Below, in pieces: positions 1-8,843 of a stretch of 64,000 nt of DNA. Source of the DNA: Martinezella lusitana (lineage in GTDB: Bacteria; Pseudomonadota; Alphaproteobacteria; Rhizobiales; Rhizobiaceae); NCBI RefSeq assembly GCF_010668395.1, contig NZ_WUEY01000005.1:1-64000 (forward strand). The letters are read 5' to 3'. Within the stretch, counting starts at the first letter, position 1. The number at the start of each line of letters is the position of its first letter. The notes beneath the pieces were generated by a model. It was not told where the DNA came from. It searched no databases and saw only the letters and a program-made list of their open reading frames with translations. Both the position numbers and the translations under genes were made by a program.

Positions 1-122
1 AGGACTCGAAGGTCATCGTCGCCATCAACAAGGACGAGGAAGCCCCGATCTTCCAGATCGCCGACTACGGCCTCGTCGCAGACCTCTTCGAAGCATTGCC
101 CGAACTGCAAAAGGCGCTCTGA
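1..122 (+). CDS. etfA: Electron transfer flavoprotein alpha subunit, C-terminal end (partial)
   Basis: Only the last 39 codons lie in the window, ending in TGA at 120-122. The translated tail reads [20 protein letters not shown] and then [15 protein letters not shown], which is the conserved C-terminal FAD-binding end of EtfA. With EtfB, EtfA accepts electrons from acyl-CoA dehydrogenases and passes them to ETF-ubiquinone oxidoreductase. The next gene downstream is a 3-hydroxybutyryl-CoA dehydrogenase, so the context is acyl-CoA or hydroxybutyrate metabolism. The start lies outside the window. Confidence 0.93.
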   Translation, partial: DSKVIVAINKDEEAPIFQIADYGLVADLFEALPELQKAL

Positions 123-138
123 GCGCCACGATTAAGTT

Positions 139-216
139 TCTCGCAGTTGCGAGAGACTGGAAAATCGTCTCTTATAGGTCTATCAATCTTTGCCGGGCTA
201 GAAATGGCCCGGCAAA
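139..216 (+). terminator. Two consecutive hairpins after etfA, candidate terminator
   Basis: A 7-bp perfect hairpin lies at 139-154 (TCTCGCA, 2-nt loop, TGCGAGA). A 10-bp perfect hairpin lies at 189-216 (TTTGCCGGGC, 8-nt loop, GCCCGGCAAA) and is followed by TTTG. There is no long T tract, so this may be a weak or Rho-assisted terminator, or an RNA-stabilising structure between etfA and the next gene. Confidence 0.55.
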
Positions 217-266
217 TTTGAATTAAGAGCATAGCGCATCGCCAGGAGCGCGCCGGGGAGTTGGCA

Positions 267-1145
267 ATGAGTTCGCTTAAGACGATCGGTATTATCGGCG
301 CGGGCCAGATGGGCTGCGGGATAGCCCATGTATCCGCGATGGCCGGTTACAAGGTTCATATCTACGATCTCGCGCAGGACCGCATCGAAAGCGGTCTTGC
401 CACCATCAACGGCAATCTTGCCCGCCAGGTCGCCTCCGGCAAGATGACGGATGAGGAGCGCAAGGCCGCTCTTGGCCGCATCACCGGCTCGAATGATCTC
501 AACGATCTCGCGCAGGTCGATCTCGCCATCGAGGCCGCGACGGAAGACGAAAGCGTCAAGCGCAAGATCTATGCGCAGGTTTGTCCGGTCTTGAAGCCGG
601 AGGCCATTCTCGCCACCAACACGTCGTCGCTGTCGATCACCCGCCTCGCCTCCGCCACCGACCGGCCGGAACGCTTCATGGGCATCCACTTCATGAATCC
701 GGTCCCGGTCATGAAGCTGGTGGAGCTGGTGCGTGGCATCGCCACCGAGGAATCGACCTTCAGCGCCGCCAAGGCCTATGTCACCTCGCTGGAAAAGACT
801 ATCACCGTCGCCGAGGACTTCCCCGCCTTCATCGTCAACCGCATCCTGCTGCCGATGATCAACGAGGCGATCTACACGCTTTATGAAGGCGTCGGCACCG
901 TCGATGCCATCGACACCGCCATGAAGCTCGGCGCCAACCACCCGATGGGACCGCTGCAGCTTGCCGATTTCATCGGCCTCGATACCTGCCTGTCGATCAT
1001 GCAGGTGCTGCACGACGGGCTTGCCGATTCGAAGTACCGTCCCTGCCCGCTGCTGGTGAAATATGTCGAAGCCGGCTGGCTCGGCCGCAAATCTGGCCGC
1101 GGCTTCTACGACTACCGCGGCGAAGTGCCGGTTCCGACCCGGTAA
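267..1145 (+). CDS. hbdA: 3-hydroxybutyryl-CoA dehydrogenase
   Basis: Protein of 292 aa. It interconverts 3-hydroxybutyryl-CoA and acetoacetyl-CoA with NAD(P), in butyrate and polyhydroxybutyrate-linked metabolism in the cytoplasm. The N-terminal Rossmann motif GAGQMG is at residues 11-16, the catalytic-His segment HFMNP starts at H141, and the C-terminal 3HCDH domain ends in a GRKSGRGFYDY signature. Length is that of the single-domain bacterial family. ATG at 267 is chosen because GGGGAG sits 6 nt upstream; a TTG at 261 is in frame but overlaps that spacing. It lies just downstream of etfA, a common rhizobial pairing. Confidence 0.92.
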   Translation: MSSLKTIGIIGAGQMGCGIAHVSAMAGYKVHIYDLAQDRIESGLATINGNLARQVASGKMTDEERKAALGRITGSNDLNDLAQVDLAIEAATEDESVKRKIYAQVCPVLKPEAILATNTSSLSITRLASATDRPERFMGIHFMNPVPVMKLVELVRGIATEESTFSAAKAYVTSLEKTITVAEDFPAFIVNRILLPMINEAIYTLYEGVGTVDAIDTAMKLGANHPMGPLQLADFIGLDTCLSIMQVLHDGLADSKYRPCPLLVKYVEAGWLGRKSGRGFYDYRGEVPVPTR

Positions 1146-1306
1146 TTTTTGCGGCGGCCTCCGGGCCGACCCTCCTGGTTCGAGCCCTACCGCCGCCCCT
1201 ACGCTCCGGCGCCAGCGCACCTCACCATGGGGGCGGGACAAAGCCACCCGCCAACCGAACGGATGGTGTTGAAAATAGCGGAAGTTTCATCAAGCGTAAT
1301 AGGTTA

Positions 1307-1353
1307 GCCCTCACCCAGAGGTGGGAGCGCAGCGACCCTCGAAGGGCGAGGGC
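1307..1353. repeat. Imperfect intergenic palindrome of rhizobial type
   Basis: GCCCTCACCC at 1307-1316 faces GGGCGAGGGC at 1344-1353, pairing at 9 of 10 positions. It lies between the convergent hbdA and tlpA genes. The wording resembles the CCCTCACCC/GAGGGCGGG intergenic palindromes scattered through rhizobial genomes. It could also serve as a shared terminator. Nothing else is visible in 1146-1376. Confidence 0.5.
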
Positions 1354-1376
1354 GGGTGATCGAGCAAAGAGACCGC

Positions 1377-2042
1377 TCAGATCCCCACCGCCGCCTTGAT
1401 CAGGTTCTTCGCATCGTCGCTATCCCATGCGGCGGGCCCGTTCATGGCCGACAGCAGGCAACCCTTGTCGTCGATGAGAAGCGTCACGGGCAGGCCGAAG
1501 GCCAGCCCCTGCTTCTTCAACACGTTGAACACGCCCATGGTGTTGTCGCGATAATAGCCGAGCTTGTCGATCGCATATTCCGTGCGGAAGGCCTTGGGCT
1601 TCTCTTCGTCGCCGGTGTCGATGTTGATGGCGACCACCTCGAACTTATCGTTGCCGGTGCTCTTCTCGAGCGCGTTCAGCGCCGGCATTTCCTCGCGGCA
1701 CGGCACGCACCACGTCGCCCACACGTTCAGCAGCACGGTCTTGCCGGCGAAATTGCCGATCGACAGCGGCTGCCCCTCGGCTCCCTTGAAGGAAACATCC
1801 TTGAGCGAGATCGGCGCCGGCGGCAGGCTCATGGCGGCAACCTGCCCCTTGGTGAAGGGCGTCAGCGCCGCGGCGCGATCCTTTGCCGCTCCGCATTGAT
1901 CGGCCGAGGCGGTTTCACCAACGCCATTGCCATACCCCGCCTCCTTCACGTATACCGCTGCCGCGCCGGCAATTACCCCTGCGACGGCGGCAAGCAGAAC
2001 GAGTTTCATGGACGGCAGACCGAACGGCTTCTTTGCTGTCAT
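1377..2042 (-). CDS. tlpA: TlpA-family membrane-anchored thioredoxin
   Basis: Protein of 221 aa with one N-terminal membrane segment (about residues 12-31) and a periplasmic thioredoxin fold. The active site WCVPC is at residues 111-115. TlpA-type proteins reduce periplasmic disulfides and in rhizobia help metallate and mature cytochrome oxidase. The start at 2042 has GGAG about 8 nt upstream. A second Met at residue 12 would remove the short cytoplasmic head. It is divergent from argH with only 23 bp between the two start codons. Confidence 0.9.
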   Translation of the reverse strand: MTAKKPFGLPSMKLVLLAAVAGVIAGAAAVYVKEAGYGNGVGETASADQCGAAKDRAAALTPFTKGQVAAMSLPPAPISLKDVSFKGAEGQPLSIGNFAGKTVLLNVWATWCVPCREEMPALNALEKSTGNDKFEVVAINIDTGDEEKPKAFRTEYAIDKLGYYRDNTMGVFNVLKKQGLAFGLPVTLLIDDKGCLLSAMNGPAAWDSDDAKNLIKAAVGI

Positions 2043-2065
2043 TACATTCTCCAGGTGGGCATCTC

Positions 2066-3466
2066 ATGACTGACGGCACGGACACCAAATCCTCCAACCA
2101 GATGTGGGGCGGGCGTTTCGCTTCCGGCCCCGCGGCAATCATGGAGGAGATAAATGCATCGATCGGTTTCGACAAGAAGCTGTTTGCACAGGATATCCGC
2201 GGCTCAATCGCGCATGCAAGCATGCTCGCCCATCAAGGCATCATTTCAACCGAGGATAAAGACAAGATCGTTCACGGGCTGAACACGATCCTGTCAGAGA
2301 TCGAGAGCGGCAATTTCGAGTTCTCCCGCCGCCTCGAAGACATCCACATGAACATCGAGGCGCGGCTTGCGACCCTGATCGGCCCGGCCGCCGGACGCCT
2401 GCACACCGCCCGCTCGCGCAACGACCAGGTGGCGCTCGACTTCCGCCTCTGGGTGAAGGAAGAGCTGCAGAAGTGCGAGCAGGCGCTGACCGAGCTGATC
2501 GCAGCCTTCCTCGACCGCGCCGAGGAACACGCCGAAACCGTCATGCCGGGCTTCACGCATCTGCAGACGGCGCAACCCGTTACCTTCGGTCATCATTGCA
2601 TGGCCTATGTCGAGATGTTCGGCCGCGACCGTTCGCGCGTGCGCCACGCCATCGAGCACATGGACGAATCACCGATCGGCGCCGCCGCCCTTGCCGGGAC
2701 CGGCTTCCCGATCGACCGTCACATGACGGCGAAGGCGCTCGGCTTCCGCGAGCCGACCCGCAACTCGATCGACACCGTCTCCGACCGCGACTTCGCTCTC
2801 GAATTCCTGTCGATCGCCGCCATATCAGGCATGCACCTGTCGCGGCTGGCCGAAGAAATCGTCATCTGGTCGACGCCGCAATTCGGCTTCGTGCGCCTGT
2901 CCGACTCCTTCTCCACAGGCTCCTCCATCATGCCGCAGAAGAAGAACCCGGATGCCGCCGAGCTCGTGCGCGCCAAGACCGGCCGCATCAACGGCTCGCT
3001 GGTGGCGCTGCTGACCATCATGAAGGGCCTGCCGCTCGCCTATTCCAAGGACATGCAGGAAGACAAGGAACAGGTCTTCGACGCAGCCGAAAGCCTGGAA
3101 CTGGCGATTGCCGCCATGACCGGCATGATGCGCGACATGACGATCAACACCGCCCGCATGAAGGCTGCCGCCGGCTCCGGCTACTCCACCGCCACCGATC
3201 TTGCCGACTGGCTGGTGCGTGAAGCCGGCCTGCCGTTCCGCGATGCCCATCACGTAACGGGACGCGCCGTGGCGCTTGCCGAAAGCAAGTCCTGCGAGCT
3301 GGCGGAACTGTCGCTGGAAGACCTGCAGGGGATCCATCCTTCCATTACCGAAAAGATCTTCGACGTGCTGACGGTCGAGGCCTCGGTTGCCAGCCGCAAG
3401 AGCTTTGGCGGCACGGCGCCTTCGGAAGTGCGCAAGCAGATCGCCTTCTGGCGCGGCCGCAACTGA
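2066..3466 (+). CDS. argH: Argininosuccinate lyase
   Basis: Protein of 466 aa that cleaves argininosuccinate to arginine and fumarate, the last step of arginine biosynthesis. The N-terminal motif MWGGRF and the fumarase/lyase signature [11 protein letters not shown] (residues 285-295) are both present. ATG at 2066 fits the family N-terminus; the reading frame stays open far upstream, but that part lies across tlpA and has no homologous look. Length is normal (about 460-470 aa). Confidence 0.96.
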   Translation: MTDGTDTKSSNQMWGGRFASGPAAIMEEINASIGFDKKLFAQDIRGSIAHASMLAHQGIISTEDKDKIVHGLNTILSEIESGNFEFSRRLEDIHMNIEARLATLIGPAAGRLHTARSRNDQVALDFRLWVKEELQKCEQALTELIAAFLDRAEEHAETVMPGFTHLQTAQPVTFGHHCMAYVEMFGRDRSRVRHAIEHMDESPIGAAALAGTGFPIDRHMTAKALGFREPTRNSIDTVSDRDFALEFLSIAAISGMHLSRLAEEIVIWSTPQFGFVRLSDSFSTGSSIMPQKKNPDAAELVRAKTGRINGSLVALLTIMKGLPLAYSKDMQEDKEQVFDAAESLELAIAAMTGMMRDMTINTARMKAAAGSGYSTATDLADWLVREAGLPFRDAHHVTGRAVALAESKSCELAELSLEDLQGIHPSITEKIFDVLTVEASVASRKSFGGTAPSEVRKQIAFWRGRN

Positions 3467-3545
3467 GACGACGACGAAACCGCACTCAAACAATCGGGGT
3501 GCACAAGCGCGGGAAACTTCGCTAAGAAGAGTGACTTTCGCGCGT

Positions 3546-3654
3546 GAGCTGGACGATTTTCGGTCGCTTCGACCGAAAATCATCCAGCTCTACAATCAAA
3601 GACGTAGAGCATGATGTTATCCGAAAACCGCTCACACTTTTCGGCATCATGCTC
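3546..3654. repeat. RIME1-like mosaic element, copy 1
   Basis: A 109-bp element made of two palindromes: 3546-3590 (GAGCTGGACGATTTTCGGTC against its inverted copy) and 3607-3654 (GAGCATGATG...CATCATGCTC), joined by a linker containing AATCAAAG. Size and double-palindrome plan match the Rhizobium-specific intergenic mosaic element RIME1. It sits directly upstream of lptM, and a second copy in the same orientation lies at 5369-5479. Confidence 0.8.
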
Positions 3655-3675
3655 AAATCGCCCAAGAGGATTTCG

Positions 3676-3870
3676 ATGCAGATCAACATGCCGCATATCA
3701 TCCGCCTGACCGTCGTGCTTTCGGTCGTCGGCCTTGCCGTTGTCGGATGTGGCCGCAAAGGCGATCTCGACCCGCCGAGCGCATCGGCGACCAAGGGCGG
3801 CGACGTCAGCAAGCCGACCAAGCAGCCAGGCACCGAAGACAAGAAGTTCTTCCTCGATCCTATTCTTTGA
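3676..3870 (+). CDS. lptM: LptM-type small lipoprotein
   Basis: A 64-aa lipoprotein with a hydrophobic signal segment and a lipobox ending in Cys (LAVVGC, Cys about residue 25), followed by GRKGDLDPP. The GCGxKGxLxxP pattern is that of LptM (YifL), which in E. coli helps mature the LPS translocon LptDE in the outer membrane. ATG at 3676 is preceded by AAGAGGA. The gene ends 13 bp before lysA, a classic proteobacterial lptM-lysA pairing. A longer in-frame reading runs back into the RIME element and is not credible. Confidence 0.82.
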   Translation: MQINMPHIIRLTVVLSVVGLAVVGCGRKGDLDPPSASATKGGDVSKPTKQPGTEDKKFFLDPIL

Positions 3871-3883
3871 TTAGGCAGCGACC

Positions 3884-5155
3884 GTGAACCATTTTCAGTA
3901 TCGCGACGGCATCCTCTACGCCGAGGACGTTCCGGTTCCCGAGATCGCCAAGGCGGTCGGCACGCCCTTCTACGTCTATTCGACGGCAACGCTGGAGCGC
4001 CACTATCGCGTCTTCGCGGAAGCCTTCGGCGATGTCGATGCCATGGTCTGCTATGCGATGAAGGCCAACTCCAATCAGGCGGTGCTGAAGACGCTCGGCC
4101 GGCTCGGCGCCGGCGTCGATGTCGTCTCCGTGGGCGAGTTGCGCCGCGCGCTGGCCGCGGGAATCCCCGCAAGCCGCATCATGTTCTCCGGCGTCGGCAA
4201 GACGGCGCAGGAAATGGACGTGGCGCTCGAAGCCGGCATCTACTGCTTTAATGTCGAATCCGAGCCGGAACTGGAAGTGCTGAACCAGCGCGCGGTGCGC
4301 GCCGGCAAGGTGGCGCCCGTTTCCTTCCGCATCAATCCGGACGTCGATGCCCGCACCCATGCAAAGATTTCGACCGGCAAGAAGGAAAACAAGTTCGGCA
4401 TTTCCTGGGAGCGCGCCCGCACCGTCTACAACCGCGCCGCCAGCCTGCCGGGCATCAAGGTCACCGGCATCGACATGCATATCGGCAGCCAGATCACCGA
4501 GCTGCAGCCCTTCGACGACGCCTTCAAGCTGCTGCGCGACCTCGTGGACACGCTGCGCGGCGATGGCCACGACATTCATCACGTCGATATCGGCGGCGGC
4601 CTCGGTATTCCCTATCGCGACGACAACAATCCGCCGCCGCTGCCGGATGCCTATGCGCAAATCGTCAAGAACCAGCTGCGCGGCCTCAACTGCAAGATCG
4701 TCACCGAACCGGGCCGCCTGATCGTCGGCAATGCCGGCATCCTCGTGACCGAGGTCATCTATGTGAAGGATGGCGGCAACAAGACCTTCGTCATCGTTGA
4801 CGGCGCCATGAACGACCTGATCCGCCCGACGCTCTACGAGGCCTATCACGAGATCCGGCCGGTTGCGATCGGCGATGCCCACGCCCAGCGCATCAAGGCC
4901 GATGTCGTCGGCCCGGTCTGCGAGACGGGCGACTATCTGGCGCTCGATCGCGAAATGGCGATGCCGCAGCCGGGCGACCTTCTCGCCGTCAGCTCGGGTG
5001 GCGCTTATGGCGCCGTGCAGGCCGGCACCTACAACAGCCGGCTTCTGGTTCCGGAAGTGCTGGTCAAGGGCAACGAGTTCCATGTCATCCGCCCGCGCGG
5101 TAGCTATGAGGAGCTGATTGCACTGGATTCTCTTCCGACATGGCTCGAGGGATGA
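3884..5155 (+). CDS. lysA: Diaminopimelate decarboxylase
   Basis: Protein of 423 aa that decarboxylates meso-diaminopimelate to lysine using PLP, the last step of lysine synthesis. Seen: PLP lysine K60 in CYAMKAN, HIGSQI from H199, and the substrate-contact motif PVCETGD with C346. It probably starts at GTG 3884, giving MNHFQYRDGILYAE, the usual family N-terminus. It follows lptM by 13 bp and is probably cotranscribed with it. Confidence 0.96.
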   Translation: MNHFQYRDGILYAEDVPVPEIAKAVGTPFYVYSTATLERHYRVFAEAFGDVDAMVCYAMKANSNQAVLKTLGRLGAGVDVVSVGELRRALAAGIPASRIMFSGVGKTAQEMDVALEAGIYCFNVESEPELEVLNQRAVRAGKVAPVSFRINPDVDARTHAKISTGKKENKFGISWERARTVYNRAASLPGIKVTGIDMHIGSQITELQPFDDAFKLLRDLVDTLRGDGHDIHHVDIGGGLGIPYRDDNNPPPLPDAYAQIVKNQLRGLNCKIVTEPGRLIVGNAGILVTEVIYVKDGGNKTFVIVDGAMNDLIRPTLYEAYHEIRPVAIGDAHAQRIKADVVGPVCETGDYLALDREMAMPQPGDLLAVSSGGAYGAVQAGTYNSRLLVPEVLVKGNEFHVIRPRGSYEELIALDSLPTWLEG

Positions 5156-5178
5156 TGGGTTTCCATCCATGAACTTCA

Positions 5179-5207
5179 GACGGGACGGGCAGAATATCCG
5201 TCCTGTC
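5179..5207 (+). terminator. Candidate lysA terminator hairpin
   Basis: GACGGGACGG and CCGTCCTGTC pair at 9 of 10 positions around a 9-nt loop, starting 24 bp after the lysA stop. No T tract follows, so factor-independent termination is uncertain. Confidence 0.45.
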
Positions 5208-5368
5208 CGGACGATCACGTTTCGGCGAACTCCGATGAAAAAACAGCCTTTCGCGCCGCTTGCCCTCGTCTTCGCCACAAAGAATGTTATCTTTGATCGG
5301 CAGGCGTCTAGCCGGGCGCTGCGTGCGTGGGCGTGTGGGACGCTCCCGCCATCCCCAACGGGCCGCTA

Positions 5369-5479
5369 GAGCCGGATGATTTCAGATCAAACCGATCTAA
5401 AATCTGAATCCGCTCTGGAATCAAAGAAGTAGGGCATGATGTCGTCCGAAAACCGCTTACATTTTTCGGCATCGTGCTC
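5369..5479. repeat. RIME1-like mosaic element, copy 2
   Basis: A 111-bp element with the same two-palindrome plan and orientation as 3546-3654: palindrome 5369-5415, linker AATCAAAG, palindrome 5432-5479 with the conserved core TCCGAAAACCGCT. The arms of the first palindrome have diverged from copy 1 but remain complementary, which suggests the structure is what is kept. It ends 36 bp before the next start codon. Confidence 0.8.
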
Positions 5480-5515
5480 CAGCCATCAACGTCAGATCGG
5501 GAGAAGACCGGACCG

Positions 5516-8260
5516 ATGACCAGCCCCAGCAACCCTAAGAAGGGCGCTTTTGCCACCCGTCCGGCGCTGGCGCGCATGGTTGCGGTCAAGCGCCTCTTTG
5601 CCAGGTTCGTGCTGGTTTCCGAACAGCTTCTGCCGCGTCTGCTGCTGCCGGCGTCCATTCTGGCCCTGTTCCTGTCTGCTGCCTGGTTTGGCATCTTCCG
5701 CATCGCGCCGGATATCCTGCGCTTTTTGCTGCTCGCCGTCTTCCTCGCCGGCCTCGCGGTGACCCTCTATCCGTTGCGCCGCCTGCGCTGGCCGAGCGTT
5801 GCCGAGGCCGATCGGTTGCTGGAGGAGCGTAACGGCCTCGCGCACCAGCCCGTGACGGTGCAGGAGGATGAGCCGGCGCTCGACACGCCTTTTGCCCGTG
5901 CGCTCTGGCGCGAGCACCAGACGCGCATGGCCGAGCGCATCGCCGCCCTGGATGCGGGCCTTCCACGGCCGGATATCGCGCGTTACGACCGCTTTGCCCT
6001 GCGCGCCATTCCGGCATTGCTTCTGGCGACGGCCTTCAGCTTTTCGATGTCCAACAGCGGCGGCTCGCTGAGCGATGCCTTCACCGCTCCCGCTTCCACG
6101 TCGAGCAACCCGGATGTCCGTGTGGATGCCTGGGTCACCCCGCCCTATTACACCGGCGAGGCGCCGGTCTATCTGACCGGCAATGCTCCCAATCCCGGCA
6201 ACGGCCTCAACGTACCGCAATTCTCCGAACTTACGGTGCGGGTCTCGGGTGCTGCGACGGATGAGAAAGTGCTGTTCAAGGCAACCGGTGCCGACACGGC
6301 CGCCGAAGTCCCCGAACAAACCGTCGATACCGACAAGCAGGGCCAGGGTGGTGCAAACCCCGCAGCCATTCCCGTTGCGGCGCCCGTGGCAAACGGCAGT
6401 GCCAATACGCCCGCCGCGGATGGAATGATCGCCCGCACCCACGTCCTCAAGCTCGACAAGGGCGGCGAACTGACCGTCAACGGTCGGTCCTGGTCCGTCA
6501 ACGTCGTCGTCGACAAGCCGCCGGAGATCACCTTTGACGGCATTCCGCACGCGGCAACCAGCGGCGCGCTCGAACTCGGTTTCCGGGTCAAGGACGACTA
6601 CGGCGTCGAGGAAGCTCATGCCGAGATCGTGCCGGTCGAATCCGATCCCGCCGCAACGCCGCTCTACGGCCTGCCGGAATACAAGCTGGAGATTCCGCGT
6701 CGCGACCGCCGCAACGGCAAGGGGCTGGCGAGCCACGATCTGACGCAGGATCCGCTTGCCGGCAAGCGCGTCCGCATCACTCTGGTCGCCAAGGACGGCG
6801 CCGGCCAGACCGGGCGTAGCGCGCCCTACGAGATGGTGCTTCCGTCACGCAACTTCACCCAGCCGCTCGCCGCCGCCGTGGCGGAAGAGCGCCAGGTCTT
6901 CGCGCTCGATACCCGCAAGATGCCGGAGGCAATCGAGCTCAACAAGTCGCTCACCATCCGGCCGGAAGAAGCCATTCCCGATCTCGGCAATTTTCTCGCG
7001 ATCAAATCGGCTTTGACGCGGATGAAGCTTGCGAGCAGCGAAGCCTCGCTGAAGGATACGGCCGACTACCTCTGGCAGATCGCGCTCGGCATGGAAGACG
7101 CACAGCTGACCGATGCGGAAAAGGCCCTGCGCGATGCCCAGCAGAAGCTTTCCGACGCCTTGCAACGCAACGCTTCCGACGATGAGATCAAGAAGCTGAC
7201 CGACGAGCTTCGCAAGGCGATGAACGCCTATATGAAGGAGTTGGCCGAGCGCATGCGCAACATGCCGGCCCAGCCCAACCAGCGCTCCGCCAACATCCTG
7301 CGCCAGCAGGACCTGCAGCGCATGATGGACCAGATCGAAAACCTCGCCCGCTCCGGCAACCGCGAAGCCGCGCAGCAGATGCTGTCCGAGTTGCAGCAGT
7401 TGATGAACAGCCTGCAGGCCGGCAAGCCGCAACCTGGGCAGCAGCAGCAGAACCAGGCGAATGACAAGATGCGCGAGCAGATGGACAAGCTCGGGCGCAT
7501 CATGCGCGATCAGCAGAAACTGATGGATCAAACCTTCAAGCTCGATCAGGCCATGCGCGACCGCATGCAGCGCGGCGATCCCAACGAGGATGGCGACGGC
7601 CTGATGGATCAGCCGCTGCCCGGCCTCAACGACCAGATGCGCCCGGATATGGGGCAGCGCAATCAAGGCCAGCAGGATCAGCAGCAGGGCCAGAACCAAC
7701 AGGGTCAGAAGGGCAACGACCCAACCGACGGGATGACGGCCGATCAGCTGCGCGATGCCCTCAAGCAGCTGCGCCAGCAGCAGGAGGACCTCGGCAAGCA
7801 GCTTGGCGAACTCCAGAAAAACCTGGGCTCGCTGGGCATGAAGCCGAACCAGAATTACGGCAAGGCACAGCAGGAGATGAAGGGCGCCTCAGGCCAGCTC
7901 GCCGAAGGCAACGGCGAAGGCGCCGTGCAGGGACAGGGACGTGCGCTGGACGCCCTGCGCAAGGGCACCCGCGAGATGATGAACCAGCTCATGGCACAGA
8001 TGCAGCAGGGTCAAGGCCAGGGTCAGGGGCAAATGCCGGGACAGATGGGCCAGGGAGGCCCGAACGGGCGCGATCCGCTCGGCCGTTCGCGCAATGAAGG
8101 CGGCTTCTCGGACAACCCCAACAATAATATGGTTCCGGACATCATCAAAGCAGAGCGCGCGCGCCAAATTCTCGACGCCATTCGCGAGCGGCTGAGCAAC
8201 AATCCTACATTTACCGAGGAACGACGCTATCTGGAGCGCCTGCTCAATCTGGCCCAGTAA
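5516..8260 (+). CDS. TIGR02302/DUF4175 family membrane protein with Gln-rich region
   Basis: Protein of 914 aa. Two membrane segments near the N-terminus (roughly residues 30-80), a third near 165-180, then a large presumably periplasmic part. About residues 560-880 are low-complexity, helical and very rich in Gln, Met, Asn and Gly, with repeated QGQ and QQ runs. This matches the alphaproteobacterial low-complexity family TIGR02302, whose function is unknown. ATG 5516 has GGGAGAAG upstream; an in-frame GTG at 5474 falls inside the RIME element and is rejected. A structural or envelope role is only a guess. Confidence 0.82.
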   Translation: MTSPSNPKKGAFATRPALARMVAVKRLFARFVLVSEQLLPRLLLPASILALFLSAAWFGIFRIAPDILRFLLLAVFLAGLAVTLYPLRRLRWPSVAEADRLLEERNGLAHQPVTVQEDEPALDTPFARALWREHQTRMAERIAALDAGLPRPDIARYDRFALRAIPALLLATAFSFSMSNSGGSLSDAFTAPASTSSNPDVRVDAWVTPPYYTGEAPVYLTGNAPNPGNGLNVPQFSELTVRVSGAATDEKVLFKATGADTAAEVPEQTVDTDKQGQGGANPAAIPVAAPVANGSANTPAADGMIARTHVLKLDKGGELTVNGRSWSVNVVVDKPPEITFDGIPHAATSGALELGFRVKDDYGVEEAHAEIVPVESDPAATPLYGLPEYKLEIPRRDRRNGKGLASHDLTQDPLAGKRVRITLVAKDGAGQTGRSAPYEMVLPSRNFTQPLAAAVAEERQVFALDTRKMPEAIELNKSLTIRPEEAIPDLGNFLAIKSALTRMKLASSEASLKDTADYLWQIALGMEDAQLTDAEKALRDAQQKLSDALQRNASDDEIKKLTDELRKAMNAYMKELAERMRNMPAQPNQRSANILRQQDLQRMMDQIENLARSGNREAAQQMLSELQQLMNSLQAGKPQPGQQQQNQANDKMREQMDKLGRIMRDQQKLMDQTFKLDQAMRDRMQRGDPNEDGDGLMDQPLPGLNDQMRPDMGQRNQGQQDQQQGQNQQGQKGNDPTDGMTADQLRDALKQLRQQQEDLGKQLGELQKNLGSLGMKPNQNYGKAQQEMKGASGQLAEGNGEGAVQGQGRALDALRKGTREMMNQLMAQMQQGQGQGQGQMPGQMGQGGPNGRDPLGRSRNEGGFSDNPNNNMVPDIIKAERARQILDAIRERLSNNPTFTEERRYLERLLNLAQ

Positions 8261-8299
8261 GGCCGCTTCCGGCCTATCCGCACATGACCAGGATGGAGT

Positions 8300-8321
8300 C
8301 AGCACGGCAACAACCGTGCTG
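8300..8321. terminator. Hairpin between convergent genes
   Basis: A perfect 8-bp stem, CAGCACGG and CCGTGCTG, with a 6-nt loop, placed between the TIGR02302 gene and cpdR, which converge. It could terminate both; no T tract. A smaller GGCCG/CGGCC hairpin precedes it at about 8262-8275. Confidence 0.5.
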
Positions 8322-8335
8322 AGCAAGGATAAATC

Positions 8336-8695
8336 TCAGGCGGCCAGCGCGCGGGCGACGGCCTTGCGGATATCGGGCAGTGCGAAAGGCTTGGCGACGA
8401 CGTCGACGATCTTTTCCATAAGGTCGTCTGCACGCTCGCGCTGCTCGGCATAGCCGGTCATCAGCAGGATCTTCATGCCCGGGCATGTCGAATGCGCCTG
8501 ATGGGCAAGCTCGATGCCGTCCATAACAGGCATGCGAATGTCAGACAGCAGCAGGTCGTAGCCGCCTTGCTTCAGCTTCTCCAGGCCTTCCGCGCCGTCG
8601 GCCGCCTCCTCGGTCTCGTGACCGTCCAGGCGCAACGCGCGCGCGACGAAGATGCGAAGCGAATCTTCGTCTTCCGTGATCAGAATTTTTGCCAT
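8336..8695 (-). CDS. cpdR: Single-domain response regulator CpdR
   Basis: A 119-aa receiver domain with no output domain. Acidic pocket ED at residues 8-11, phospho-acceptor D52, T80 and K102 are present. The sequence (MAKILITEDEDSLRIFVARA start) is that of CpdR, which in Caulobacter and Sinorhizobium controls ClpXP proteolysis of cell-cycle proteins including CtrA and receives phosphate from the CckA-ChpT relay. Start 8695 gives this conserved N-terminus, with GGAG/AAGGA just upstream; a longer start at 8719 is possible. A CtrA-type box lies about 150 bp upstream. Confidence 0.85.
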   Translation of the reverse strand: MAKILITEDEDSLRIFVARALRLDGHETEEAADGAEGLEKLKQGGYDLLLSDIRMPVMDGIELAHQAHSTCPGMKILLMTGYAEQRERADDLMEKIVDVVAKPFALPDIRKAVARALAA

Positions 8696-8822
8696 GGTCC
8701 TTGCTCCGTGGTCCGTCATGTTCCGCGACCGAAATCACCAGAATTCCGTTTGCGATAGGTAAACGGCGGGCAGGTGATTAGGCTCCGTGGTTAACGAGTC
8801 GTCATCGCTGGAGCAGAATGGG

Positions 8823-8842
8823 ACAGGCGGCGCGCCGCCTGT
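8823..8842 (-). terminator. Perfect 20-bp GC-rich palindrome downstream of hpt
   Basis: ACAGGCGGCG followed directly by its exact inverse, 12 bp past the hpt stop. Likely the end of the hpt transcript, although a zero-loop palindrome with no T tract could instead be a protein-binding site in the cpdR promoter region. Confidence 0.45.
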
Positions 8843-8843
8843 A

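Larger units (their letters stand above)
5156..5515. other. 360-bp intergenic region after lysA
   Basis: It holds a hairpin at 5179-5207 and the second RIME1-like element at 5369-5479. The short open stretch between them (ATG near 5235) has no ribosome-binding site or recognisable product and is not called. The next gene starts at 5516. Confidence 0.7.

Noticed and set aside
5118..5369. Small gene between lysA and the TIGR02302 gene
   Set aside because: It runs through the lysA terminator hairpin, has no ribosome-binding site, and shows no membrane, lipoprotein or family signature.
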